Shown here: one piece after another, positions 8,183 through 16,870 of the stretch
How the letters are laid out: every line of letters starts with the position of its first letter
How positions within the stretch are numbered: position 1 is the stretch's first letter
Assembly (NCBI RefSeq): GCF_018129985.1
Contig: NZ_JAFCKT010000020.1
Location: 1-64,000, forward strand
Direction: 5' to 3'
Source of the DNA: Bradyrhizobium sp. SZCCT0148
GTDB taxonomy: Bacteria > Pseudomonadota > Alphaproteobacteria > Rhizobiales > Xanthobacteraceae
DNA length: 64,000 nt
Notes under the pieces: model-generated
The model's input: the letters and a program-made list of their open reading frames with translations, nothing else
What the model was told of the DNA's origin: nothing
Databases searched by the model: none
Program-made: the position numbers and the translations under genes

Positions 8183-9259
8183 CTACTTGCCCGGAAGCTT
8201 GTCGTCGATGCCCTTCACGTAGAAATTCATACCGAGAATCTGGCTGTCGTCGAGGTGATCGCCGCCTTTGCACTCGACCGGCTTGCCGTCCTGCCCAACA
8301 ATCGGGCACTTGAACGGATGTAGCTTGCCCGCGATGATCGCGGCCTGGGCATCCTCAGCCATTTTTTTCACATCGTCAGGCATGTTGGTATAGGGCGCCA
8401 TCGCGAACATGTGACTGTCGAGGCCGCCCCAGCTGTCCTGGGACTTCCAGGTGCCGGCGAGCTCGGCCTTGACCCGCTCGATGTAATAGGGGCCCCAGGT
8501 GTCGAGGATCGAGGTCAGCTGGGTCTTGGGCCCGAACTTGATCATCTCGGAATCCTGGCCGAAGGCGAGCTTGCCGCGTTCGCTGGCGATCTGCATCGCG
8601 GCTGGCGAATCCGTGTGCTGCATGATGACGTCGGCACCCTGGTCGATCAGCGCCTTGGCGGCATCGGCCTCCTTGCCGGGGTCGAACCAGGTGTTGGCCC
8701 AGATGATCTTGACCTTGATGTCAGGCTTGATGGTCTGCGCCGCCAGCATCGTCGCGTTGATGCCGGAGACGACCTCCGGAATCGGAAACGAGCCGATATA
8801 GCCGAGCACGCCGGACTTCGACATCTTGGCGGCGATGAGCCCCTGGATGTAGCGGCCCTGAAACCATTTCGCCGAATAGGTCGACATGTTCGGGGCGCGC
8901 TTGTAGCCGGTGGCGTGCTCGAAATGGACGTTCGGATATTTTTTCGCGACCTTCAGCGTCGGATCCATGTAGCCGAACGACGTCGTGAAGATCAGCTTGT
9001 TGCCGGCGCGGACGAGTTGCTCGATGGAGCGCTCGGCGTCGGGGCCTTCGGGCACGTTCTCCAGATAGGTGGTCTCGATCTGGTCGCCCAGTTCCTTCAC
9101 CAGCGCCTGCCGCGCGAGATCGTGCTGATAGGTCCAGCCCAAATCTCCGATCGGACCCAGATAGATGAAGCCGACCTTGAGCTTGTCGGCGGCGGAGGCT
9201 GCACTGACGCTGCCGGCAAGCAGAAGTCCGGTGGCCAGCGCAAGAATTGATTTCCTCAT
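8183..9259 (-). CDS. BMP-family ABC transporter substrate-binding protein
   Basis: 358 residues with a signal peptide (KSILALATGLLLAGSVSAASA); no lipobox cysteine, so a soluble periplasmic protein. Belongs to the basic membrane protein (BMP/PnrA) family: KVGFIYLGPIGDLGWTYQHD, TTSFGYMDPTLKVAKKYPNV, GRYIQGLIAAKMSKSG, HTDSPAAMQIA. The family mainly binds purine nucleosides or related compounds, which fits the neighbours. Two tandem ATGs exist; the second (9259) is 7 nt from GGAG and is preferred over 9262. Last gene of the ABC operon, 76 nt after the permease stop, a common place for an independently boosted binding protein. Confidence 0.93.
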   Translation of the reverse strand: MRKSILALATGLLLAGSVSAASAADKLKVGFIYLGPIGDLGWTYQHDLARQALVKELGDQIETTYLENVPEGPDAERSIEQLVRAGNKLIFTTSFGYMDPTLKVAKKYPNVHFEHATGYKRAPNMSTYSAKWFQGRYIQGLIAAKMSKSGVLGYIGSFPIPEVVSGINATMLAAQTIKPDIKVKIIWANTWFDPGKEADAAKALIDQGADVIMQHTDSPAAMQIASERGKLAFGQDSEMIKFGPKTQLTSILDTWGPYYIERVKAELAGTWKSQDSWGGLDSHMFAMAPYTNMPDDVKKMAEDAQAAIIAGKLHPFKCPIVGQDGKPVECKGGDHLDDSQILGMNFYVKGIDDKLPGK

Positions 9260-9335
9260 CATCGATCTCCAAACATCAGGGGAAAGCCACGATACGCAAT
9301 CTGCGCGCCCCATCGCGCCGTTGCGGAGATGCAAC

Positions 9336-10253
9336 TCAGCGGTCCGGCACGAACACGGTGCCGAGCGCGGCCGGTGCGGTCGAGCCGCCGCTGCGCGCGC
9401 GGGAGAGCAGGACCAGCACGATGACCGTCGCGAGATAAGGCAGCGCCGACATAAATTGCGAGGGAATGCCGATGCCCCAGCCTTGCGCGTGCAACTGCAG
9501 GATGGTCACGGCCCCGAAGAGATAGGCGCCGATCACGAGTCGGCCCGGCCGCCACGACGAGAACACCACCAGCGCCAGTGCGATCCAGCCGCGCCCCGCG
9601 GTCATGCCGGGAATGAAGAACGGCGTGTAGGCGAGCGGCAGATAAGCGCCGGCAAGGCCCGCGCAGGCACCGCCGAACATCACGGCGAAGGTGCGGATGC
9701 GCAGCACGGGATAGCCGAGCGCGTGCGCGGAGACGTGATTGTCGCCGCAGGCGCGCAGGATCAATCCCGCCCGCGTGCGATACAGGAACCACCAGACGCC
9801 AATGACGAGGGCAATGGAGACGTAGACGAAGCCATCCTCTCCGAACAGCACGCGCCCGACCAGCGGGATGTCGGTAAGGCCGGGAATGGCGAGATGGACT
9901 GCCGGCGTGATGCGCTCGCCGACGAAGCCCGCGCCGATCAGTCCGGACAGTCCGACGCCGAGGATGGTCAGCGCGAGACCCGTCGCGACCTGGTTGACGG
10001 CGAGCCCGAGCGCCATCAGTGCGAAGATCAGCGACATCATCGTGCCCGCGACGATGCCGCACAGCGTGCCGACGAACACCGATCCGGTGAGCCAGGCGCC
10101 GGCGAAGCCGCAGGCCGCGCCGACGATCATCATGCCCTCGACGCCGAGATTGAGCACGCCGGAGCGCTCGGTCACGAGCTCGCCGGTCGCGGCGATCAGC
10201 AGCGGCGTCGATGCGGCCAGCACGGCGAGGATGATGGCTTCAATGAGTTCCAC
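9336..10253 (-). CDS. ABC transporter permease, nucleoside-type (YufQ-like)
   Basis: 305 residues, GTG start, about eight or nine hydrophobic segments. Branched-chain/nucleoside permease family (BPD_transp_2): begins with ELIEAIILAVLAASTPLLIA, then the family signature TERSGVLNLGVEGMM and GACAGLAGAYLPLAYTPFF. Overlaps the upstream permease by 14 nt (10240-10253), so both are co-translated and probably form a heterodimeric channel for the BMP binding protein and the double ATPase. Confidence 0.92.
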   Translation of the reverse strand: MELIEAIILAVLAASTPLLIAATGELVTERSGVLNLGVEGMMIVGAACGFAGAWLTGSVFVGTLCGIVAGTMMSLIFALMALGLAVNQVATGLALTILGVGLSGLIGAGFVGERITPAVHLAIPGLTDIPLVGRVLFGEDGFVYVSIALVIGVWWFLYRTRAGLILRACGDNHVSAHALGYPVLRIRTFAVMFGGACAGLAGAYLPLAYTPFFIPGMTAGRGWIALALVVFSSWRPGRLVIGAYLFGAVTILQLHAQGWGIGIPSQFMSALPYLATVIVLVLLSRARSGGSTAPAALGTVFVPDR

Positions 10254-11331
10254 GGGCCACCTGACGATTCGGGAAACTCAGTTTGAAGCGGTAGAGGATC
10301 AGGGAATCACAGGCGAGCACATAGAACAGCAGAATGCCCTGAAAGACCTTGGTGACATCCAATGGGATCTTCATCGCGATCTGCGCCTGCTCGCCGCCGA
10401 TAAAGGTCAGTGCAAGGAAAAGTCCTGCAATTAATATTCCAAGCGGGTTCAACCGGCCGAGGAAGGCGACGATGATCGCAGTGAAACCGTAGCCTGGAGA
10501 AATGCCGGGCTGGAGATGCCCGACCGGACCCGCGACCTCGATGATGCCGGCAAGCCCTGCGAGCGCGCCTGACACCGCGAAGGTCAGGATGGTCAGCTGG
10601 TTGGCATTGAAGCCGCCGAACCGTGCCGCGCGGGGCGCTGCGCCGACCACGCGGATCTCGAACCCCTTGATAGTGCGCCCGAGCAGGATTGCGGCTGCGG
10701 CGACGACAAGAAGCGCAATGATCGAGCCGAGATGAAGCCGGCCGCCCTCGATCAGCAACGGGACGGTCGCGACGGGATCGAACTCCGCCGTGGTCGGGAA
10801 GTTGAAGCCTTGGGGATCGCGCCAGGGTCCGCGCACGAGATAGTCGAGGAAGAGGTCGGCAACATAGACCAGCATCAGGCTGGTCAAGATCTCGCTGGCG
10901 CCGAACTTCACCTTGCAGATCGCGGGCATCAGCGCATAGAGCGCGCCTGCCGCGGCGGCGAGGACGAGCATGGCCGGCAGCACCCAGGCGCCGGCGTCGG
11001 TGCCTTGCGTCTTCACCGCGATCCAGCTTCCGGCAACCGCGCCGATCAGGAATTGGCCCTCGGCGCCGATGTTCCAGGCATTGGCGAGATAGCAGAGCGA
11101 CAGCCCGATCGCGATCATCACCAGTGGCGTCGCCTTGACCGCGATCTCCTGAAGAGAATAGCCGTCGGTCAGGGGAGCGATGAAATAGGCATGCAGGGCG
11201 AGCAGCGGATTCTTGCCGAGGATCGCGAACAGGATGACCATGGTCACGATGGTGAGGCCGATTGCGATCAGCGGCGAGACCAGCGCGATCGCGCCAGAGC
11301 GTTCGGCGCGCTTCTCAAGCACCAACTGCAT
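10240..11331 (-). CDS. ABC transporter permease, nucleoside-type (YufP-like)
   Basis: 363 residues and highly hydrophobic. Family markers include PLVMIAIGLSLCYLANAWNI, GAEGQFLIGAVAG, FGASEILTSLMLVYVADLFL and a C-terminal PGYGFTAIIVAFLGRLNPLG. Longer than its partner because of an extra N-terminal membrane segment and loop, as usual for YufP proteins. Overlaps the ATPase gene by 17 nt upstream and the second permease by 14 nt downstream, a tightly packed operon. Confidence 0.92.
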   Translation of the reverse strand: MQLVLEKRAERSGAIALVSPLIAIGLTIVTMVILFAILGKNPLLALHAYFIAPLTDGYSLQEIAVKATPLVMIAIGLSLCYLANAWNIGAEGQFLIGAVAGSWIAVKTQGTDAGAWVLPAMLVLAAAAGALYALMPAICKVKFGASEILTSLMLVYVADLFLDYLVRGPWRDPQGFNFPTTAEFDPVATVPLLIEGGRLHLGSIIALLVVAAAAILLGRTIKGFEIRVVGAAPRAARFGGFNANQLTILTFAVSGALAGLAGIIEVAGPVGHLQPGISPGYGFTAIIVAFLGRLNPLGILIAGLFLALTFIGGEQAQIAMKIPLDVTKVFQGILLFYVLACDSLILYRFKLSFPNRQVARGTH

Positions 11332-12904
11332 GCGAGGCCTCCTTCGGCTCGAGGCTGCTGCCGCCCATGAGCAGGCCGAGCTTTTCGCGGCTGGCCTCGC
11401 GGGTGGCGAGCGGTGCCGACAGCTTGCCGTGAAACATCACGGCGATGCGGTCGGCGATCTCGGTGAGCTCGTCGAGATCCTGGCTGGTCACGAGCACGGC
11501 GGCGCCTGCGGTTGCGAGATCGAGCAGCGCCTGGCGAATCACGGCGGCGGCGCCGGCATCGACGCCCCAGGTCGGCTGGCTCACCACCAGCACCGCAGGG
11601 TTGCGCAGGATTTCGCGTCCCACGATGAATTTTTGCAGATTGCCGCCCGAGAGGCTGGCAGCCTCGGGATCTCGCTTGGCCTTGCGGACGTCGAAGGTTT
11701 CGGTCGCACGGTCGACCGTCTTCAGCGTCGCCGCGGTGTCGATGAAGCCGTGATGGACCATGCCACTGGCGGCATGCCCGGTCAGCAACGCGTTCTCCGA
11801 AAGCTTCATGCGAGGCGCGGTACCATGGCCGAGCCGCTCTTCGGGAACAAAGGCTGCTCCCAGCTTGCGCCGCCGCGTGATCGAGAGATGGCCGGCGGCG
11901 ATGCCTTCGATCACGATCGTGCCTGGATCCTTCGAGAGACGCTCGCCGGACAGCGCGGCGAACAATTCGTCCTGCCCATTGCCGGCGACGCCGGCGATGC
12001 CCAGGATCTCGCCGCCCTTCAGCTCGAACGAGATGTGCTCGAGCCGCACGCCATGCGCCTCGGCTGGCGCAAGCGAGAGATCGTTGACGACGAGCCGTGG
12101 CACGGTGGTCTTCCGGCCGGATGCCGCCTTCACTTCCTTGATGTCGCCGCCGACCATCATGCGTGCGAGCGAAGCGGCGGTCTCGCGCCGGGGATTGCAG
12201 GTCTCGACCTTCCTGCCGCCGCGCAGGATCGTGGCGGTGTCGCAGAGCCGTTTCACCTCCTCGAGCTTATGGCTGATGTAGAGGACAGCGCGACCTTCGG
12301 CCTTGAGTCGCTCCAGCACGATGAAAAGCTGATCGGCCTCCTGCGGCGTCAGGACGGCAGTGGGCTCGTCCAGGATCAGAAATTTCGGATCCTGCATCAG
12401 CGCGCGGACGATCTCGATGCGCTGGCGCTCGCCGACCGACAATTGCCAGACCTCGCGTCTGGGATCGAGCGGCAGGCCATAGGTCTTCGACACCTGCTCC
12501 AGCCGCGCCGACATGTCCTTGAATGATTCTTTTCCGTCGAGGCCGAGCGCGACGTTCTCGGCGACGGTGAGATTATCGAACAGCGAGAAGTGCTGGAACA
12601 CCATGCCAATGCCAAGACTGCGTGCTTCGGAAGGACCGGACAGCACGACCGGCTGGCCCTGCCAGCGAATCTCGCCGGCGCTGGGCTGGATCAGCCCATA
12701 GATCGCCTTGACCAGCGTCGACTTGCCGGCACCATTCTCGCCAAGCAGCGCGTGGATCTCGCCCGGCCGGATATCGATGTCGATGGCATCGTTGGCGAGG
12801 AAATCGCCATAGCGTTTGGAGAGTCCGATCGTCCGCAGCAGCGGGGGCTCGCTGGAAGTCAGGCCGTCAGGTGTCGAATCCAACATTCGCTGATGCGCTT
12901 GCAT
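11315..12904 (-). CDS. ABC transporter ATP-binding protein with two ABC domains (YufO-like)
   Basis: 529 residues with two nucleotide-binding domains in tandem. The first has Walker A GENGAGKST, signature LSVGERQRIEI and Walker B FLILDEPTAVLTPQEA. The second has a degenerate Walker A region (GVAGNGQDEL), signature SGGNLQKFIVGRE and a Walker B region where VLVVSQPTWGVDAGA replaces the usual DEP with SQP; such asymmetry is usual in sugar/nucleoside double ATPases. The start at 12904 is used; a second ATG at 12886 is possible. First gene of the operon ATPase-permease-permease-binding protein, with a long upstream region. Confidence 0.93.
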   Translation of the reverse strand: MQAHQRMLDSTPDGLTSSEPPLLRTIGLSKRYGDFLANDAIDIDIRPGEIHALLGENGAGKSTLVKAIYGLIQPSAGEIRWQGQPVVLSGPSEARSLGIGMVFQHFSLFDNLTVAENVALGLDGKESFKDMSARLEQVSKTYGLPLDPRREVWQLSVGERQRIEIVRALMQDPKFLILDEPTAVLTPQEADQLFIVLERLKAEGRAVLYISHKLEEVKRLCDTATILRGGRKVETCNPRRETAASLARMMVGGDIKEVKAASGRKTTVPRLVVNDLSLAPAEAHGVRLEHISFELKGGEILGIAGVAGNGQDELFAALSGERLSKDPGTIVIEGIAAGHLSITRRRKLGAAFVPEERLGHGTAPRMKLSENALLTGHAASGMVHHGFIDTAATLKTVDRATETFDVRKAKRDPEAASLSGGNLQKFIVGREILRNPAVLVVSQPTWGVDAGAAAVIRQALLDLATAGAAVLVTSQDLDELTEIADRIAVMFHGKLSAPLATREASREKLGLLMGGSSLEPKEASHAVGA

Positions 12905-13432
12905 GGTGAAATGACCCGATAGTGGGCCAGTTTGACCCGCGGCGTAAGGTGCGAAAATGCGTCATCCCTTGCTCAACGCTTCGGCAGGCACTGTGCCCGC
13001 GTTGGCTGGGACACAAGATCCTGCTCAGACGCCCTCGCGGGCGCGGCTCTCGCGGCGCCTGTTGCAGATTTGTGACGGTCTAAGCCAAATCGGACCATGC
13101 TGTGCAGACCTGACGTCGCAGTGAGCAAAGTTGCGCCATCGCGATTGTGCAACGCGTATCGACGCGACATTGGCTCCTGATTGGTCCGTACCCCAAACAT
13201 CCGCCGGACATGAAAGAACAGCGAAATCAAACGGCAATGTCTGGCAACAGCCGGCCATGCCGGCGGCGTAACCGCTGCGAACTTGACGACGAGATATCAC
13301 TGAGAAGCGCCGCTTCGTGCCAAAACAAGCAGCATGCCTTGAAAAAAGTTGAGGCTTCTCCCTCCGAGAGATCGGCGCAAGTGTCGCACCCAAGGGGCGT
13401 TCATTGACGGGTCCAACTTGGGGGTATTCAGG
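12905..13432. promoter_or_regulatory. Divergent intergenic region between ABC operon and outer membrane protein gene
   Basis: 528 bp without a supported gene, holding the promoters of both the minus-strand ABC operon and the plus-strand outer membrane protein. I looked for a purine riboswitch-like structure and could not recognise one. GGGGG at 13420-13424 is the likely ribosome binding site of the plus-strand gene. Confidence 0.45.
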
Positions 13433-14536
13433 ATGTCGTTTCGTTTCAAGTCGGTTGCAGCAGCGGCGCTGTCGCTTGCGACGCTCGCCACCGGTGGCTT
13501 GGCTCAGGCCGCGGATCTGCCGGTCAAGGCCGCCAAGAAGGCGGCGGACCTTCCGTTCTTCCTGGTGATCGATAACCGCGTCACCTTCTCGTACATCTTC
13601 GACGCCTCGCAGCCTGGTGCGTGGTCGACCCGGCCGGATGGGTCGATCGACAGCAAGACCACCAAGCAGGTCTACTCGTTCACGCATTTCGACGCCTGGG
13701 CATACGGCACGAATTTCTTCACCATCTCGATGTTCAAGTCCGATCACAACGACCCGGCCGGGCCCTGCACCAACGCGGGCACGATCTTTGGCGCGCCGGC
13801 AACCTGCGCCGGTGCGACGGAGATCTACGGGCTGTTCCGCTCGACATTCGGCTGGAATGAGCTGTTCGAGACCAAGGCCTTTACCGCGGGGCCGCTCCAT
13901 AACATCTCGTTCGAGGTCGGCATGGACGCCAATACCGAGAACAGGTATTTCGGCGCCGCCAAGCGCGACGTCGTCGGCGGTCTGCAATTTGCGTTCGATC
14001 TGCCCTACAAGGGTTACATCAACGTCGCGCCGCTGGTGTACTGGGAGTTCGCCAATCACAACTCATTCAGCCAGTGCGGACTGTTCGGTCCCGGCGTTCC
14101 CGGCGTGACCTGCCTTGCGGATGGCAACACCTCGTTCAAGCCGACCTGGGCCGTCGAGGTCAACTACTACATGGATCTCGGCTTCCTGCCGGCAAACATG
14201 CAGTACTTCTCGATCAGCGGCCGCGCCGGCTGGTATGGCAAGAAGGGCACCGACACCGAACCGCTTCCGGCCAGCGTGGCTAACGGCGTTTATCCCACCA
14301 AGGTCGAGCTAAATTCCGAGCCGATCCGCTTGACGATGGATGCCTCGAAGGCGATTTGGGGCGAGAAGTACTCGCACTTCGTCGACGTCTGGGTCGCCTA
14401 TCGCTACTGGCAGAACAAGTTCGGCCTCGATCACAACAACGCGGTTGGCTGCACCACCTTGGTCGGCGGCGCGAGGGTGAGCACGGGGTCGTGCACCGAA
14501 TCCTCGCTCTACTCCGGCATCACCGTGAAGTTCTGA
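13433..14536 (+). CDS. Outer membrane beta-barrel protein, possibly a nucleoside channel (Tsx-like)
   Basis: 367 residues. Signal peptide (FKSVAAAALSLATLATGGLAQA), then ADLPVKAAKKAADLPFF, alternating amphipathic strands rich in aromatic residues (YSFTHFDAWAYGTNFF, YINVAPLVYWEFANH, VDVWVAYRYWQNKFG) and a C-terminal Phe (YSGITVKF) as expected for Bam-dependent barrels. Two pairs of cysteines may form loop disulphides. The start at 13433 gives a proper signal peptide and a GGGGG ribosome binding site; the open frame before it is not used. Divergent from a BMP-type purine importer, so it may let nucleosides cross the outer membrane. That role is inferred from context and overall resemblance to Tsx. 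Confidence 0.75.
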   Translation: MSFRFKSVAAAALSLATLATGGLAQAADLPVKAAKKAADLPFFLVIDNRVTFSYIFDASQPGAWSTRPDGSIDSKTTKQVYSFTHFDAWAYGTNFFTISMFKSDHNDPAGPCTNAGTIFGAPATCAGATEIYGLFRSTFGWNELFETKAFTAGPLHNISFEVGMDANTENRYFGAAKRDVVGGLQFAFDLPYKGYINVAPLVYWEFANHNSFSQCGLFGPGVPGVTCLADGNTSFKPTWAVEVNYYMDLGFLPANMQYFSISGRAGWYGKKGTDTEPLPASVANGVYPTKVELNSEPIRLTMDASKAIWGEKYSHFVDVWVAYRYWQNKFGLDHNNAVGCTTLVGGARVSTGSCTESSLYSGITVKF

Positions 14537-14557
14537 TCGCCAGGCGCTGGGCAGTCT

Positions 14558-14588
14558 GTAGAGTGGCCCAAGCGAAGCGTGCCCACCA
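14558..14588. repeat. Interspersed GTAGAGTGG..AAGCGAAGCGTGCCCACC repeat
   Basis: Short palindrome-prone unit downstream of the outer membrane protein gene, related to the units at 158-249. It sits in the 135-bp gap between convergent genes and may also act as a transcription stop. Confidence 0.45.
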
Positions 14589-14671
14589 CTTCTGCCTCCG
14601 GATCAGCCCGATGGTGGGGACGGCGCAAGGTCGCCTTCGCCCGCCCCACAGATCCGGGCTTGTGGTAACGC

Positions 14672-15157
14672 TTACGTCGTCCACACACCATCGTGCAGCG
14701 CTGCGGCTTCCTCCTCGAGCATCGGACCAATGACTTCGGTCGGTCGCTGGCCGCTGGCGAAGACCTCGCGGCACGGCAAGTCGAGGGTTGGATTCTCCGG
14801 ATGGTTGCCGGTGACGCCGCGCAGGCGATGCTCACTGAGGCCATAGACGACGCGGCCGATGCCGGCCCAGTAGATCGCGCCGGCGCACATCGCGCAGGGC
14901 TCGGCCGAGGAATAGAGCGTCGCTGTCGCCAGCACCCCGCGGTCGAGTGTGCGGCAGGCCTGGGTGGCCGCCAGACGTTCGGCATGCGCGGTGCCGTCAT
15001 GATCCGGCATGTAGCCGTTCTCGGCCTCGATAAGCACCTTACCGTCGGCATCGACGACAATGCAGCCGAACGGGTGGTTGCCATGGGTGAGGGAGCGCTG
15101 CGCAACCGCGAAGGACAAACGCAGAAACTGCTCGTCACGCTTCGTTGCGCCGTCCAT
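14672..15157 (-). CDS. Guanine deaminase-like nucleoside deaminase (cytidine deaminase fold)
   Basis: 161 residues from the ATG at 15157, which has GGAGG a few bases upstream; the frame stays open further but without family similarity. Cytidine/deoxycytidylate deaminase superfamily zinc site: HAERLAATQ (His and catalytic Glu) and PCAMCAGAIYWAGIGRVVYG (two Cys ligands). Size and motif spacing match the Bacillus GuaD type guanine deaminase (guanine to xanthine), which fits a purine locus, but tRNA-adenosine or other base deaminases share the fold. Confidence 0.82.
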   Translation of the reverse strand: MDGATKRDEQFLRLSFAVAQRSLTHGNHPFGCIVVDADGKVLIEAENGYMPDHDGTAHAERLAATQACRTLDRGVLATATLYSSAEPCAMCAGAIYWAGIGRVVYGLSEHRLRGVTGNHPENPTLDLPCREVFASGQRPTEVIGPMLEEEAAALHDGVWTT

Positions 15158-15497
15158 CGACCCTCCGCGATCATTGCCCCGCCATGCGCCAGACGCACAT
15201 GGCGAGATCGGCTTCGCTTGTTCGCCTTTCATACACGAATTCGCCGCGGAACATCGCTACCAGCCGGCCGTGATGATTGACCGCATGTTCCGGATAACTG
15301 ACTAAAATATTGATTTTGCGGCCCCTTGGGGCCTGATAAGAACGGGCTAGTTGGTGCTGGCGCGCCCCTGTGCACGACTGGCACGGCATGGCCTGCCACG
15401 TAGGCGCATTCATGCTAGTCACGCGTCGATCGGTATGGGCGCCGGTGTCGCCAGGATGGCCTCTGCCGCGGCCCCAGGGAAGAGAGAACTCGTCGAG

Positions 15498-16757
15498 ATG
15501 GGTGCCGTCAACGCCGTTCAAAATGCATCGCTCGGCAAAGAGATCGTGCGTCGGATCAACGATCTGGCTGCGTTCTCGGAAAGTGGCGACAACCTCACCC
15601 GCATCTATCTCACCAGGCAATTGCGCGAGGCGGCGGACCTCCTCCTGAGCTGGATGCGCGACGCCGGCATGAGCGCCCGCCTTGACGCGATTGGCAATGT
15701 CTGCGGCCGCTACGAAGGCGAGCGGCCGGGTGCGCCTTGCCTGATGCTCGGCTCGCACTACGACACCGTACGCGACGCCGGCAAATGGGACGGGCCGTTG
15801 GGCGTGATCACGGCCATTGCCTGCGTTGCCGATCTCAATCGCCGTGGCAAGCGCCTGCCGTTCGCGATCGAGATCGTCGGCTTCGCCGACGAGGAGGGCG
15901 TGCGCTTCGCTTCGACCTTGCTCGGCAGCCGTGCGGTGGCCGGCACCTTCGATGAGAGTGTCTTGAATGTGCGCGACCGCGACGGAGTGTCGATGCGCGA
16001 TGCGCTCGTGCAGTTCGGCCTCGACGCCGATCATGTCGGAGCGGCCGCGCGGACACGGTGCGAGCTGCTTGCCTATCTCGAATTGCACATCGAGCAGGGG
16101 CCGGTGCTGGAAGCGCAGGACCTGCCTGTCGGGGTCGTCACTGCGATTGCCGGCGCCACGCGGCTTGCCGCGCGGCTGACCGGCATGGCCGGGCATGCCG
16201 GGACCGTGCCGATGGCGCTTCGGCGTGATGCGCTTGCGGGCGCGGCCGAATGCATCGGCGCGATCGAGCAGTTTTGTCGCACCGACGAAAGTGGGCTCGT
16301 CGGCACTGTCGGCTACATCCAGGCGAGGCCCGGCGCGACCAATGTCATCCCGGGCGAGGTGTCCTTCACCATTGACATGCGGGCGCCCACCGACATGCAC
16401 CGCAAACGCGCGGTCGCCGATATCGTCCGCCAGATCGAGGCCATCGCCACGCGCCGCCACCTCGCCCTCCAGCTCGACGTCACCCACGAGAACCGCACCG
16501 CTCCGTGCGCGCCGTGGCTCAAGGAACAGATCGCGCAGGCGATCGGCGCGGAGGGCTTTTCCGTGTTCGAGCTTCCGAGCGGGGCAGGGCACGACGGCAT
16601 GGCCATGATCGACATCGCCGATGTCGGCATGATCTTCGTCCGCTGCCGCGGCGGCATCAGCCACCACCCGGACGAGCATGTGGAGCTCGCAGATGCCGAC
16701 GCCGGTGCGCGGGTGCTGCTGCGGGTGATCGAGAATTTCAGGCCACGGGAAGGCTAG
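15498..16757 (+). CDS. Allantoate amidohydrolase / N-carbamoyl-L-amino acid hydrolase (M20 family)
   Basis: 419 residues from 15498; ATGs at 15456 and 15435 are alternatives with no better ribosome binding site. M20/M28-type dinuclear metallohydrolase: SHYDTVRDAGKWDGPLGV (metal His and Asp), FADEEGVRF (Glu pair), HIEQGPVLE, GHAGTVPM in the lid domain and SGAGHDGM plus a late His in CRGGISHHPDEHV. This is the AllC/hydantoin-carbamoylase pattern. Next to allantoinase genes it most likely converts allantoate to ureidoglycine, CO2 and ammonia. N-carbamoyl amino acid hydrolase activity cannot be excluded. Confidence 0.88.
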   Translation: MGAVNAVQNASLGKEIVRRINDLAAFSESGDNLTRIYLTRQLREAADLLLSWMRDAGMSARLDAIGNVCGRYEGERPGAPCLMLGSHYDTVRDAGKWDGPLGVITAIACVADLNRRGKRLPFAIEIVGFADEEGVRFASTLLGSRAVAGTFDESVLNVRDRDGVSMRDALVQFGLDADHVGAAARTRCELLAYLELHIEQGPVLEAQDLPVGVVTAIAGATRLAARLTGMAGHAGTVPMALRRDALAGAAECIGAIEQFCRTDESGLVGTVGYIQARPGATNVIPGEVSFTIDMRAPTDMHRKRAVADIVRQIEAIATRRHLALQLDVTHENRTAPCAPWLKEQIAQAIGAEGFSVFELPSGAGHDGMAMIDIADVGMIFVRCRGGISHHPDEHVELADADAGARVLLRVIENFRPREG

Positions 16758-16870
16758 ACCCGGCTGGGTCGGATAAGCCCCACTCCCGGGAGCCGATACG
16801 TCATCTGGAGGAAATACGAATCAGCCATGCTTCGGATGGTGGCCGCACCATCGGAGTGACCTGGCTACAT

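Noticed and set aside
9165-10286. 373-codon plus-strand frame
   Set aside because: Antisense to the permease and binding protein genes; highly charged, no family.
12905-13432. Purine riboswitch before the nucleoside importer or barrel gene
   Set aside because: No conserved core or three-way junction could be recognised by eye; a covariance search would decide.
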